NCBI GenBank assembly: GCA_013396635.1
Contig: WBMW01004826.1
Coordinates: forward strand, 376 to 64,375
DNA from: Penelope pileata
Taxonomy: Eukaryota; Chordata; Aves; Galliformes; Cracidae
DNA: 64,000 nucleotides
Reading direction: 5' to 3'
The notes beneath the pieces were generated by a model. It ran no database searches. It worked only from the letters and a program-made list of their open reading frames with translations, and was not told where the DNA came from. This document shows positions 10,128 through 23,410 of this stretch, piece after piece (the stretch's first letter is position 1; each line of letters begins with the position of its first letter). Position numbers and translations under genes: made by a program.

Positions 10128-12869
10128 TCACGCATCACTGGGTATGGAGTAGGAGTGCTCTGGGCAGCTTCTTCGCTGCTGGAACAGGAAGAATACAGGA
10201 GCGGTCTGTGCAGTGCAGGTGGCTGTAATGAGCTGGAGATAATTCCCCTGGGCCCTTCTCCCTGGAGCCATTGCTGTGGACCTTCGGAGCTGGGTTGAGT
10301 TCAGCTGTGCTGGAAAGGGTCTGTCACTGAGAGTTCTGCCATTAAGGTCTTTGCAAATCAGCTTTGCCCTTGCCATGTGGAATCTGTTTGTGTCAGTGGC
10401 TGTGGTGGATGCTGTGTGGGTCTGTCTCTGAAGGGCTTTGCTTCCCAGGCTGCTTGGCACTCTGCATGCCCATGTGCACTGCAGTGGTTTCTCTGGGTGC
10501 AGGGAGTCTTTGGGGCTGTGCTGGGCTTTGCCATCACACAGCTTCAAGGAGCAGGGCAGGGTGGTAGCAGCTGTGAGAGTCATTTCTGGGTTGGGAGATG
10601 TGTGGATCAGATTCGCAGTGTTACTGTCTCCCATGGGGCAGCTTCACTTCATGCAAATCTGCCCCTTTGGTTCAGGTCTTTGTTTGCACTTCTGCACCCG
10701 TGTGGTGGGTTGCAGCTCCCTTGCAGCTGTTTTTCAGTGAGCTGTGTGGTGTTTGAGTTGGGAGTTTTATGCTGTTTGTGGTAAATGCCATTTTGGTAGT
10801 GGGAGCAGAACCCCGCAGCGCTGCTCGTGCTCTCGAGCCCTGGTTCCTCCATCTTCCATTGGCCTCTTTGAATTTTGCAAACCTGAGTTGTGAAGACTCT
10901 AGCTTTAAATGTCATGGGAGTATCCCATTTTCCTTCTTGAAGACAGAGTGTGCTTTGCTTTGGGATACACAGGAAAAATACTTGGCGTGGTGAACCTTTA
11001 AGACATCTCATTGCACAGGTGCAGCTAAATGCCACCCATTAAACATCGCTTTGTGCCTGCAGGGAGGAGGATCCGCTGATGTATTGACACTCACAGTCCC
11101 TTTCCAGCTTGATTACATTCAGAGCAACCCAGGAGGATGACACCTTATCCGTGGGATAGGAATTACCTTGGAGGTTGCTTTTGCATGCAGTTCTGGGGCT
11201 GCTCTGCTGTCTGCGTAGCATCCTCTTACTTAGATTAATTAATCTGGTCTTAGGTTAATGCAGATGTCCATGTCAGAGCTGCTCCTCCAGACCCTCACTG
11301 CAGTCACCGGGGGTCAGGAGCCTCGTGCAGGGCTTTCAGTGCTTGTGGGGCACGCACAGGAAGAAAAAAGAACCTGTTTTTAAGAGGGAAACATGGTGCT
11401 GGCCCAGCCCTGCTGCAATGAATGGCCAAGTTCTCAGCGCTTCAGTCAGCGCTGGACCGGGGCCATTGTTGAGCAGCAGTTGGGAGCATGATGTCATGGG
11501 CAGAAAATAGTGTTTGTTGTTATCAGAGTAAAAGTTGAATTTCTCGCCGTCTTTCCCCGGGCTGATGCCCCTTGCTGCCTTGGAACCCGCCCGCAGACCT
11601 CCAGCCTCTCCCAGTTGTTTTCCCAGCTCTGTTACACAACGCACGCTTGCTTGGCTTTGCAGATAGGTCCAGAGCAGCATCAATAGCTGGAGATGCACAG
11701 AAAGGGGAATGGACTGGATTTGGGTTTTAGGGCCTTCGAAATGAACGATGCCAAAATAAACAGGGAGTTCTGTGTGGGGCCACGCTAACTAAACATTCAT
11801 TGGGGAGCGGCTCGGCGCGGTGGGGACGGAGCCACCTGGGGACCATTGGCACGGAGCGGGGCTCACGAAGACAAATATCCCCTTGGGTTTGGGTTTTTTC
11901 TGTGTGTTTGTTTTTTGTTGTTGTGTTTTTTTTCCCTTAATGATGGATTTACAAGCAAGAAGGGACAGAAGGGCTGCCAGCAGCACACGGGGTTGCTTTT
12001 AACCCACTTGTTCTCTGTCTTGGGAAACTGCTGTGCGTTGATCGAGCTCTGTCTTGAAGGAAGTCCACATTTCCATCCAGCTGCTGTGTTGTCTCCTGAT
12101 AAAACCCTTTGGAGTGTTTCTACTCTAAACTTACAGCAAGTGTGCCCACGCTTGGGTCTCTCCTTCAAGATTCCCAGCACGTGTTGGGGGACGCAGCAAG
12201 CTGGAGGGCAGCACAAGGCACGAGCACGACCTGGCAGGATGGAAATGTCACTTCTCAAACCAAAAAGGCTTCTGGCCATCAGGCACGTGGGCATCTCAGC
12301 ACTTCCCAGCACCACAACAGCAGCAGGGCGTGGGCAGTTGTCATCCTGTGGGCATTGAGATGCCGCCTGTGAGATGTTGCCGCTGTGAAGCGTGTAGTGG
12401 CCAAGATCTCTGTGGTAGACTCTTCTCTTTGATGTGATTGTGTTGTTGGAAGGAATCCCACCAGGATTTGAGGCTTGTTTGAGCTGCTTCGTGCTGCTGA
12501 TAGCAGATGTTGGGTGATCCAGGCTTCCTTCGTAGCTGGTGGCAGCCTGGAGCAGCTTGATGGCTCCTAAAGAAGATGATGTGAGAGCAGCCAGCAGTCT
12601 CAGCTCCGAGTTAGAACCATCTAAATACAACTTCTGAAGTGGGTTGAGTTGCTTTGAATTTCTGATCGATGTTCGGAGCAGAGCCTGGCTGCCCTCCTGT
12701 GCAGTGGGGAAGAATTTATTTTAAAAAAAAGAGGAAAATAGGGTGATGAATGGGGAATGAGTACAGGTTGCTCAGTTCTCTGCTCACGATGAACTTCCTG
12801 CCGTCCTGAGCGAGTTTTAGAAAACAGGTTGTCTGGAATAGCAGTGGTCGCTTGCTGAGGGCACTGGGT

Positions 12870-13000
12870 TAGGATAATAAATAAAAGTGAGCAGTGCTTC
12901 TAGAAATGTGAGGAATGCGAAAATGTTTAAATGATTTAGTAGGAGAAAACTTTATTTAAACATTTAATCGACGAGCGCGCTTTCATCTTCTAAACCATCG
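12870..13000. other. Candidate conserved non-coding element (intron 3)
   Basis: An AT-rich block with repeated TTTAAA/TTTAAAC and AATAAATAAAA cores around 12878-12968 runs into 'atcgacgagcgcgc' with four CpGs. This contrast with the surrounding G-rich intron is enhancer-like. The evidence is compositional only. Confidence 0.3.
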
Positions 13001-14511
13001 GTGTTTGAACTTCCATCCAAGTTTTTTCCGGACTTTCTTTGCACACTTCATCATCTCCAGCACAAAGCTGCGCTTTGCAAAGCGGATAAACTTCCAGTTC
13101 CCCGTTTCCATTTGTTGTTGTCCTTGCCTCAGACACACCCAAATGACAGCGAAGGAGCAGGTCCAGGGAACCTGTTGTTCCCTGCGTTAATTAGGAAGAC
13201 CTGAATTCATTTGAAGAATTTGAGCTGGAAAACGCAGCATCCAAGCACATCTCATAAACCTGCACAGCTTTCTGTAGGGAAAGCACCCCGAGTGCAGATG
13301 CATCAGTCAGCATGATGGGTTTTTTCCATCACAAGCAAATACTCAGTGGTGAGGAGGCATCTCAGGTGTCTGGTGCTGCGGGTGCAGAACCCAAAGGGGC
13401 TTTGGGTCGAACCTCCCACCCAGCCTGGAAAAGAAAATCATCGCATCCTTCAAGAGGGTGCATACTAGAGGCTGCTCTGAATTTACACAGTTTTTTGCCT
13501 GTATGACGTAAAATTCAGTGTTGCATTTCAGAGGGAAGAATCTCAGAGCTTCTGTCTAGAATATGGGACAAAACGCAGCAACTGAATTTTTAATTTTTTT
13601 TTAAACGGTGACTTTAGGATTATACTTAGTGCAGTGGCTCAGTGGGCAGACACCTTCCATTTTAGGGTGAATGTAGTTACTTTTTGCTTGTCTTGGTGTT
13701 AAGAAGACCCAGCACACAGGCAGCCAGAGGGACAGAGCCTGCCCTCGAGCTCCCTGGGGTCCCTCTGCCCCAAGCAGCCTCGTGGTTGTCCCCTCCTGGG
13801 CCAGGCTCCACCATTAGCATTGGAGATGTCCCCATTGGTGTTCCTGGAGCATCCCGGTGTGTGCCGCAGCGATGGCCTGCCGTGCTCCGCTGCGGAGATT
13901 TACGCTTCCGAAGTACATTGTAAAAAATTTTATAAAGCAGCTTAAATATTTACAGAACACGCATTTAGGGAAACTCTGTTATGTCTCTGAAGGAGCTGCT
14001 GCTCCTTTGGGTCCGTCAGACCATGGATGTGCACTTTTTTTTTTTTTAATGTCCAACCTCCAGGATTTTTTTTTTTCACCTAACTGTTTTTAAGCAGACA
14101 AACAAATGGAAATTCATACACAGGAACCTATAAATAATGTTAATGGCCTGGCTTGTGTCCTCAAAAGCCAGGAAATTTAGAAGCAGGACGGCGGGCTGGC
14201 CCTGGCCCTAGCTGGGAGGGGGTGGTGGATGAGGAGCGGGCCCCCAGGGGCTGTCCCCACACAGGGGAGATGGGTGCAGCCATGGGGCATGGGACGTGCA
14301 TGGGGAATTGCCCCACGTCTGCAGCAGGGCAGAAGTCTGTGACTTGTAGCCCTCGTGGCTGTGGGATGCTGAGCATCACGAGGTTTGGGGCTCTGGGTTG
14401 TGCTGGTGTTGTGGTTTATCGATGGCTCTTTGGCCAAGATGCAGTCATTGGGTGATGGTTTTAGGATGGTGTGAGGATCCCTGATGCTTCAGTCCTGCAC
14501 CCCAGGGGTAG

Positions 14512-15075
14512 AATATAGAATGGAGTATTAACCAGGTTGGAAGGGACCCACTGGGATCACTAAGTCCAGCCTCACGCTCTGCACAGCACCACCCAAAATC
14601 CAAACTCAATGTCTGAGAGCAATGTCCCAATGCTCCCTGAGCTCCAGCAGTGTGGGGCCATGGCACTGCCCTAGGTCATGCCCGCACCTCTGGGGCAGAA
14701 CCTTTGCCTCACCGCCAGCCTGACCACCCTCTCCTGACGGCTCTGTGCTGTTGCCTCAGGCCTTGTTGCTGTCCCCAGAGCAGAGCTCAGCGCTGCCCCT
14801 CTGCTTCCTGTGAGGGGCTGCAGCCGCCATGAGGGTCTGTGGGCCGCCGTGAGGCCTCCCCTCAGCCTCCTCTGCTCTGGACCCAACAAACCGAGGGACC
14901 TCAGCCCTTCCTCACACCTCATGTCTTCCGGACCCTTCTCCATCTTTGTTGCCCTCCTTTGGACACGCTCTGATAGTTTTACGTCCTTCTCACATCATGG
15001 CAGCCAGAACCGCACACAGGGCCCGAGGCTAGGCCGCACCGACACAGCGCGGAGCAGCTGCTCACACTGTGCCGT
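14512..15075 (-). mobile_element. CR1 LINE fragment, about 560 bp, antisense
   Basis: Read on the + strand this is the reverse complement of a CR1 3' region. It opens 'agaatggagtattaaccagg' then 'ttggaagggacccactggg', and continues through 'gaggcctcccctcagcctcctctgctctgga', 'ccctcctttggacacgctctgatag' and a diverged 'aggccgcacc' stretch, all in the CR1 order. It is the longest retroposon copy in the window and reaches well past the 3' UTR toward the reverse-transcriptase tail. It inserted opposite to SMAD6 transcription. The open frames across it are antisense CR1, not genes. Confidence 0.92.
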
Positions 15076-18000
15076 GCCCCGGGGCGAGCTTTGCAGCACC
15101 CAGCACTCTGCCTGCCTTGCCTTGCACTTGCCCCAGGTGTGCACGATCCTTTTTGCCATCAGACTGCATTTTGCAGGGCTCCAGCACTGCTCCTTTCAGC
15201 GGGCAGCAGCGGGGCCCGCAGTGCTGGCAGCCCCTCGCGGGTGCTCCCCGACGGCTCTTCCCGAGATGCGTGGTTTTATGTTTTTTTTCCTCCTGCTTGC
15301 ACAGCAAACGGATGTTTAGATCCGAGAGGAAATCAGGTCGCTGCTTTCTCGGCTCCGCGTGCAGCAAACAGCCCTTCAAAATAACTCTGACCCTCACGGT
15401 GCCAGGAAAAACAGCGGAGCCAGAGCATTGCAAGCAAAGAATTGCTCCTTCGGTGAAGGCTCTCCTCTTCTGCCCCAAGTGTGTGTATGGGGCCTGCTGG
15501 TTTTAGGTTCTGCTTCGAGGTTTTTTAGCCCTGTGAGCCGTTATTCCCAAAGCAAAGGGATTCAGTGCATGCTGGACGCCGGGTTTTGCTGGTCGCAGTT
15601 GTGTGTCTGGGTTCCTTCCTTAGACAGGGGAGATTTTGGGTGGGAAATGCCATTTCTCATTGTCAGTCTGGGAGCCAGTGCCTGGATCAGTGCTGGGCTG
15701 GGGTCACCCTGGGCGAGGTGGCCTTGGGGACAGTGCGCTCCAGGGTGTCCCCTGTCCCCGCAGGGCTCCATCTCGCAGGGGATTTTTTTGGCCAGAGCTG
15801 TGGGAAGAGCTGAGCCCTTCCCAAGTGAGTCACCCCGGGCAGGAAAGGTGCTCGGCAGGTTTGGGAGAGCGGCCGGGAGGGCAGGCGGTGCCCGGCCTGC
15901 TCCCAGCTCCTGACCCGTGGGTGCCAGCGGGCGGTGGGCACCGGCCCCGAAGGCATTGCTGGGGTGGGCAACGGGGGCTTTGCTTTTAGACTTTGGTTTT
16001 TTTTTTCCTTTGGAAATGCAGCCTCTTGCAGTCATGCAGTCGCAGTTAAAATAAGGTTTAAATTACAGGGCTGGCTGTGGCTTTTTCCCTTTCTTTCAGA
16101 GTTTTTGCCAACTTGCAATTTACTTAATGAAATCCTGCTATTTCGTTTAACGGGGATATTTTTTGCAGATGTTGATTTAACCCAGCTTTATAAAATATGT
16201 GAACTGTGCAGTTTCTTTCCTATTTTTAACAATTTAAGGCTTCTAGCACAGCAACACGGCAGAGTTCTTAGCGTCGATAGCGTGGTTTGTTTGTGCCGTG
16301 CAGGGGCTGAGGTTTGAGGCTGAGGCTCCTCCCGTCAGGAACAGAAGTGCTGCGATAATGAGCAAAATGCTCCAGGAAAGCACTGAGAGTTGAAAATCTG
16401 CTGCTCCGTGAGTGCATTTCTGCAAAAAATCTCAGTCTGGTTTTACACAGAGTTATTCTTCAGGTGGTTTGGAGCAGGGGTTTCCTTCCATCCAAGCGGG
16501 TGTTTTGTGTAGATGAGCTCTAGGGGAGCAGAAGGAGCGATGAGTCTCTTTGCAGTGGTTGATGGGCTGCGTTTTTAATGTATTTCCCCCAAAATGCCTC
16601 AACTTTATCTTTTGAACTCCATTTCCCCGAGGGGAGAAGAAGCATTCAGCACTTCTCCATTAGGTTGAGCATGGGGCACACAGTCTTGAGCTCATTAGCT
16701 GTAACGAAGCACCCACATGCCCTAGTAATCTCCCTGTACTCGATTCCGAAGAGCCTGACCTGCTCTGCTTCCCTTTTCCCCCTACCATGGGGATATCACT
16801 CCTGGACATCGCTGACCATCCAGAGGGAAGCAGGAATGTTGGGGTGGCTGGGGTTGGTGTGGCAGGGCAGGATGCATCCCACTGAGTTGTGTGTAGTTTG
16901 TTTTTTTCCAATCTTTTTTTTTTTTCTAAAGAAACTGTGGTTTTTCAGAATGAAAACAAGCCCTGCCTGGCCAGGGAGGGTAATGAGCGTGAGTCACCTC
17001 CACTGGCCCTGCACAGAGCTGCGGGGAGGGATTCTGTTGGCTGGGACATGGCTGTGAGATGCTTTGGGGGACTCAGGGAGGCTCTTGCTGGGCTGCTGTG
17101 ACGCTGCTGACATTGTGGGTGTCATGAAAACAGGAGCAGCCCCTGCGGCATCCCTGCTGCTTGGCCCTGGGGGTGAGGGACAGCGACAGAGCTCAGATCT
17201 GAGGTGCTTGAGTCATTGTTTAGTCTTTGCTTGAAGTGGGATGCTGGCCACGAGCACGTTGGTGGAGCAAGGCGCTCGCTGCAGGGAAGGGCTGGAATAG
17301 CCCCAGAAAATGTTTACACATCAATACATGGAGCAGCTATCGGGAGATCTGGCTGTGTGGGTGCACACGCACGCACGGGGCCCTCCGCACGTCCCTGCCC
17401 GTGCGGGCACGGGAGGGCAGAAGCTGTCCCCACCGCCATCCCGTTGCGTTTATCTCCAGCAGATAACAGCCCTGGCACCTTCCCGTCGGGTTTTATCCCC
17501 TCAGCTCGCACGCAGCGGGGGTTGTTCCCTTGCAGGCACCCCAGGTCCTTTAATTCTGCTGCACAGCCTCGGCGAGGGGAGGCCCGCTCCAGCAAGGCTG
17601 GCTCAGGGCGAGGCAGAGAGCTTTATCTGGGGAAGGATCTTGGGCTTCGGCCAGTGAGAACAAAGCCTGAATTTCCATTCCACTCTCAGCCCCTGCCTGG
17701 TTCCCATATATGTAAGGGCACTGGGGGAAAGAAAAACCTATATAAAGGCTGCTGGGGGAGAATTAGGAAGGCTGCGGGGAGGTGAAAACCAGAGCTCTTT
17801 TGGGGACAAAAAGTGTGTTGGGATGGGGGAACTCACGGTGTTGTGTTTGGGGGGAAAAGCAGAGATTTTTGTTCTCTCAGGTTGGGATCTGGGAGCTGTA
17901 TGGGGCTGAACGCTGCTCCCAGCAGCTCATTCCCAGCCTGTAGGGCGGAAAACACTCGTTGGGCTCCTGCTCGTTGCCCCCAGGGAGCCTCCCCAGCCCG

Positions 18001-18534
18001 GCACTCCTCCGTGGCAGCACGTTTCCCAGGTTGGTGATAGTTTCCTACAGCTTTCGCAGTCCTTGAGACGTGCCGTGGGGCTGGCACCCAGCCGACACAC
18101 ATGTGCAGTGCCCCAGCGTCCCGGGGACGCTGCTCAGGGCAGCACGGCGGCCTCGCTTCAGCCGAATCAGGGTGGCCTTGGGCTTTTTTTGTGCTTCTCA
18201 CGTCGCTCCACATCCCCTCTGCTTGTTTGCAGGCGTCAAAGCGATAGCAGGGAGAGTGGACGGGGGCTGCGCTCACGCTGCAGCACGGTTCCAGGCCCTT
18301 AAAATACAGCCAGGGGTGATGTTTGCATTGGTTTCGCTGTCATTCTCCTCTCAGGGAAGCATCCTCCCTCACTCTGGTTAGGAAAAATCCACTGGTTTTC
18401 TTCTGCAATGGGCAGAGGGCTGTGCACCCAGCATCCCGCACAGTGCTGCTGCTGCGGTAACTCCATCGAGCATGGGGAATGGGAAGCTTTGAGCATCTCC
18501 TCTGCCATGACATTCTCACCACGTCAGCATCCAG

Positions 18535-18597
18535 CTTCCCAGAGCGGCTCTGTGACTTCCCAGAGCAGCTCTGTGACTTCCCAGAGTGGCTCTGCTG
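18535..18597 (+). repeat. 21-bp tandem repeat, 3 copies
   Basis: Three exact-length units of 'cttcccagagcggctctgtga' at 18535, 18556 and 18577 have one to three substitutions each. The length is a multiple of three, so the array stays open in a frame and yields repeated peptides, but no start, splice or family context makes it coding. Confidence 0.9.
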
Positions 18598-20117
18598 CGG
18601 CTGTTTTGGGTGGGAAGCCCCTGCTTTGGTGCTGCTGGGGAGCAGGCAGCGCTCGGAGCTGGGCGCGGAGCTGGAGCTGCGTGCTCTGCCCGCGAGGCAC
18701 GACAGAGGGGAATTATTCCCGTTTCTCTTCAGAGAGACCTAGTAATTAGCTTTTGCTTTTAAATTGCTTTGAAGCTCTCGGCTGAAACTGCTCCACAAGC
18801 AAAAACTATTATTATTTATGAACACCCTTTTCCAGAATGTCTCTTCCGTGGGATGCTCCGAGTTGCAGCAGTGTTTCCAGCTCTGCCCATGGAGCAGATG
18901 ATTTTCCTCCCCAGGAGCATCACTGGAGATCTGTGAGAGCACCCAGAGCTGCTGTGACATTGCCAACCCCAAAGGCAGCAGCAGAAATGGGGTTTGAAAG
19001 TGAGCAGTGCTCAGCACAGCTCAGGATCAGCCGCATTTTGCATACACAGTCATTTGGAGGAGCTGAAAACTTGCAACCTAAAAATAACAAAAAAAAAAAA
19101 GGGGATTTTCTTTCCCCCCGTTCTTTGTCACAGCCTCCTGCTCTCTCGTGCTCTATTCCTACAGGAGTCACTCTGGGAATGAAACTTTAAGCCTCATTTT
19201 AGTGCCTTTTGTGTGCTCTGCCCAACAAAAAAAGCCAACCCCGTACTAGGCAGCAGTGGGAAATCGTTCAGCAAACTCAGGATTTTATGGCAAATTGGTC
19301 GGAGCAGCCCCTAAAACCAGGAGTTTGCAGGGCTTGGATGTACCCAGGGCTTGGAAGAACCCAGGGCTGCCTTCCAAAAGGGGAGAAATCTCAGCCAGAT
19401 TTTGGCTGGTGACAGGTCTGGTGCTTTCATAATTGGCAGCGACTGCAGGTGATTACGGTTTGGGCTGCTTTTGAAGATGTGTTTACATTGTTGTGCTCAC
19501 TTCTGCGTGCCAGGCACAGTGCGGCTGCATGCACAGCCTGGAGTTGGGGTTGTGCTGAGACTGCTCGACACACAAAAAAAAATCTCCGAAATCTCCCGAA
19601 ACGTTGGCCTCCAAAGTAAGGCATAAAACCATCAGTGAAAAATACCTGAGCGGTGCTTTTCCGTTTTCTTAGTTTGAAGGTTTTTTCACCCTTGGCTGAA
19701 AAGACCTTTGGAAACTCTGCAGGGGAGCTGGGAAAAGAAAGAACCGCTAAAATACCTTAAAAGAATCCTCTGGAGTGCGTATTTAATGGATGGAGAAGGT
19801 ACATCAGAAACAAACCGCTTGGATTTGGCTTGAAAGTAACCCAACTGAGGATGGCTTATGGATGCCAGCGCAGAGCGAAGCATGGCATGTGCTTTTCTTT
19901 GAAGGATCTAAGAAATTAGCATGAGCTGATGATTTTACAGAGTGGTTTCTTTTATGCAGAGAAAATTGTTTTCATCCTCATTCTTGGCATTGGCTCCTGT
20001 CCTGTGTTGCTTTTGTTTCTCGGGCTGCCATGGAAATGTCCCCCCTTTCCCCCCCAGGCCTCTCCACACGCCTCGTCCACCGGCTCCGTCGCCGGCCAGA
20101 CCCTGTTTTTTGAACTA

Positions 20118-20184
20118 ATTTAATTAATTAACCCAGCGCAAGTGTTCTTTTGAGTTAATCGTCTACTGGGTTAACGAATTAAAT
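20118..20184. repeat. Imperfect inverted repeat, 19-nt arms
   Basis: The left arm 20118-20136 (ATTTAATTAATTAACCCAG) matches the reverse complement of the right arm 20166-20184 at 17 of 19 positions, with a 29-nt spacer. The two mismatches are adjacent. The arms hold TTAATTAA and GTTAAC cores, the type of sequence bound by homeodomain or HNF1-like factors. It lies in an AT-rich island within intron 3. It could form a hairpin, or be a paired binding site, or be the relic of a small inverted-repeat transposon. Confidence 0.75.
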
Positions 20185-21803
20185 CATCTCATGGAAGAGG
20201 CTGGGGGGCACCAAGGCTCCGGTCCGAGGTGGGGGCTGGAGGAGGAGGAGGTCACCAGGAGCTCGTGTGGGGGATGGAGGAGTTGGGACCCTTTTGGCCA
20301 TGACGACGGGGATGCCAGATGAATCATGGTGGGAGATCACACTCTTATTTATCACAGGTATGGGCAATGCTGACCCTTGATGTCCCTACCAGCCCAGCAA
20401 AGCAGCAGCCTGGCAGAGAGCCTGGTGTTTTTCAGCAGGGGGAAGGCGTAGGCTGCTGTCCCTGTGAGTGGCTTTGATCATTGGATGAGGACTGTTTGTG
20501 GACCCCATCAATTAGGGAGCAAGTTTGTCTTGGTTAAAGCTGGGGTATTCAAGGACCCTCTGTTGATTCCGGACATTAAGGAAGAGGAGCAGGAGGAAGC
20601 TGCTGACTGTCCAGCCTCCTGCTGCCCCCCAGCTGCACCAGCCGTTGTCCTCTGTCCCTTCTTGCCTCCTCCAAAAAGGGGTTGAGCTGCTCTTGTCCTC
20701 GTGTGGACTTCCGCTGACTTTTGCTGGGGACAGACCTGCTGCCTCTGCTCCGCAGGGGTCCCAGGGCCACCACGGGATGGCTGCCTCCATCCTCTCCACG
20801 TCCGTTTGCCGATGGACTTGGGACACGGCCTTAACTACGTACCGTGGAACCGACGCTGGGGCACTGCCCGGGGCTGACAGAGCAGCTGCTGGCCAGGACG
20901 TGGCACATGGAAGGCTGCAGCCCCTCCAAGGCTGGGGAGCTGCCTTCGGAGCCCAATCCCACGATCCCAGCGAGGGATGGACGGACAGACACACGGACAG
21001 ACAGAGGATGGTGTGCACAGGGGCTGTCCCAGCACGGGCATCCTGCTCCCACGCTGGGTGCAGCCATGGGCTCGCAGGGGATGGGTGACACATTCCAGCT
21101 GAAACTTGTAAGGCTGAGGCATTTTAAGTGTATTGGCTTAGCGAGAATGGTTGGGAGCTTTGCAGGGGCAGATTGACAATTAATTTTTTTTTTTATTTTT
21201 TTTTTGCAGGGCTATAAAAATTCCATTTCTGCTGTGGAAAGTTTTAACCTCTTCCTTACCCCAGGAGCTTGTTTCTAAGCGCATTAATCAGGGGTCGAGC
21301 CGATGGCTCCCCGGTGAACTGTTAAAAGCTTTTTGGGAAATGTGTGTGTTTGTTGTGCCAGGCTTTGTATCTGGACCTCATTCACACTGAGCCACGGATG
21401 CCTAAAACCATCCTGCTGCCATGTGCTGGGCTACAAACACGCTCCTAGGCTCTGGAGAGGGCAGAAATAAGGCTGAATTTATATCTTAAGTGGGCCTAAG
21501 GTTGGATAAAAGCAGGTGGGAAGAGCTTGGCCGTTGAGTGCCGGGTGTGCTCCAGCTCTGTGGCCACAGGAGTGAGGGGTTCAGGAGTGCTGCAGAAATG
21601 GGATGTGAGAATGGAGCATGAGCTGAGTGATGGGGACACCTGTGAGTGTCCCAGCAGCCACCTGGGACTCCTCCCGGTGTCCCCATGTGCATGGAGTCCC
21701 CATCATGTTTGGAGCTTGCAGTGATTTTTTTTTTTTTTTTTGCGTGTGGCCCTCTCCTTGGGTGACCTGCCAACGTGCTTTGAGCAAAGCCATGAAAGAT
21801 GAA

Positions 21804-21825
21804 GGGGAGGGGAGGGGAGGGGAGG
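21804..21825 (+). repeat. (GGGGA)n run, potential G-quadruplex
   Basis: Four GGGG tracts separated by single A bases are followed by GG. This meets the usual pattern for an intramolecular G-quadruplex with one-base loops, on the transcribed (RNA-like) strand of SMAD6 intron 3. Confidence 0.85.
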
Positions 21826-23410
21826 CTGCTGCTCAGGGTGGGCTCTGTGTGAAAAATCAAACTGTGATTTGTGGCTGTTTCGTGAGGAATCGGTGCAAAA
21901 ATGGGGATGTTGCTCAGAGCATTGCAGCAGAGGGTCCTGAACAAAGTACCCCCATGTGCTGCTGGGGGCAGCTGGGCCACCGCCTCCCCTCTCACCCCCG
22001 TTCCCCTGTTTGCAGCCATACGTTGCTGGGGCCCCGTTGTCACCAGGATCTGTATTGGGAGGGTGAGACGGCGGGGTCCTGTGGCACGGATCAGTGGCTC
22101 AGTGGCGTGGGTCGTGGTGTGCCCATGGTGCCCATCCTGCTCGTGGGTCAGCGGGCAGGGACTGTGCAGCATTTATTTTGGAAAAAAAAACATCTTTTTT
22201 CTCTTTTAACAGACTGCTTTGAGCTGCAGTGGCATAAAGTGCAGTCAAATCACAAATGCCCCAAACCTCCATTATTTTCTTCACCTCCACGCTCCCGGTC
22301 GCAGTGTTTGCTCTCTGCATTTCTTCTCCTACCTGGCTCCCATTTGCCTGAGAACGTTTCCCCATTAAGTTCTAGTTTTGATTCTGCTTCCTATCTTTTT
22401 TTTTTTAATCTCAAATTGTTTGAATTTCCTTCTGGTTGTGCCTGCTGCAAGGCAGGGCTGCAGCAGAGGGAATGGTGCTGGGGAGCAATGGGCCCACGAG
22501 TAAACAAGGGCTGGGGTTCAGCGCATCCGTGGGATGGATGGGGGTGGCTGTGATGGGGGAGATAGCCCCGATGCCAGCCCAAATGTGGCTGCTGCAGCTT
22601 GGAGCTGCCTACAGGGAGAGTTGTTAAAAATGGGGCAGGACCAAAATATTTGTCTTTCTTCAAAAGGAGAGGCAACAAGCACACCTCTGTTCCAGAGCAG
22701 AAGGAAAGAAAAAAAAAAAAGTGTTTTCTTGTCTGTGCATAAAGGGCAGCGTAGAAAAAGAGGAGGAAAAATGGAATATTTATTGAAATTGCAGAGGGCT
22801 CGCTTTCCTGCGGCCGCCCCTGCTGCCTGCGGGGTGGTGGTGGCTGGTTGCTGGGGGCCAGGCCGCTGCTTGGCGCTGGGGGCTTGCTGAAGTGCTTGCT
22901 TTGTGTCAGGGCTGCGAGACGGGTTCATCTTCCCAGGGTTTGTTTGAATGCACCGGGAGATAAAAGGTGAGGAACGCAGCCCAGCGCGGGCCGGGTCCTT
23001 GGGCAGGGCCTCCTCCAACGAGACCAAATGGATTTCTTTTCATAATGTTTTATCTGTGCACTAATAGGCACCTTGGATGCATCAAAGTACAAGGTGTCAA
23101 AAAGCCTTTCCCTGTTCTCAGCACATGCGTAGATCAACGTCTTTACCAAAATGTTTGCAAATTCCTGGAAAGCAGATGTGGCACCTTGGGGACACCCGAA
23201 GGCAGATGTCCCTGCAGCGTAGGTGCTGGTTCCCTCCTGCTTTGCTCTCCCCTGCCAGGTTCATAAATTCACAGAACACCATGGGAACCACCTGTTGAAA
23301 TGGTTATTGCCAGCTGTTCCCCTGGGTAATTCGACTGATGGGGAAACATGAGTTCAGGAGTTACCCCATTCTTGAAGGAAGGGAAATTTGGGGGCTGAGT
23401 GGTAGTTTCT

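Noticed and set aside
10128..10228. An open frame spanning the N gap at 10085-10127
   Set aside because: It only stays open because the unknown bases are read through, and has no supporting features.
14512..15319. Open frames of up to 169 codons on the + strand around 14.8-15.3 kb
   Set aside because: They lie largely over an antisense CR1 element and simple extensions of it.
21627..22553. A 308-codon + strand open frame in intron 3
   Set aside because: It includes a poly-Phe run made by a T homopolymer and the GGGGA repeat. No domain or splice context is visible.
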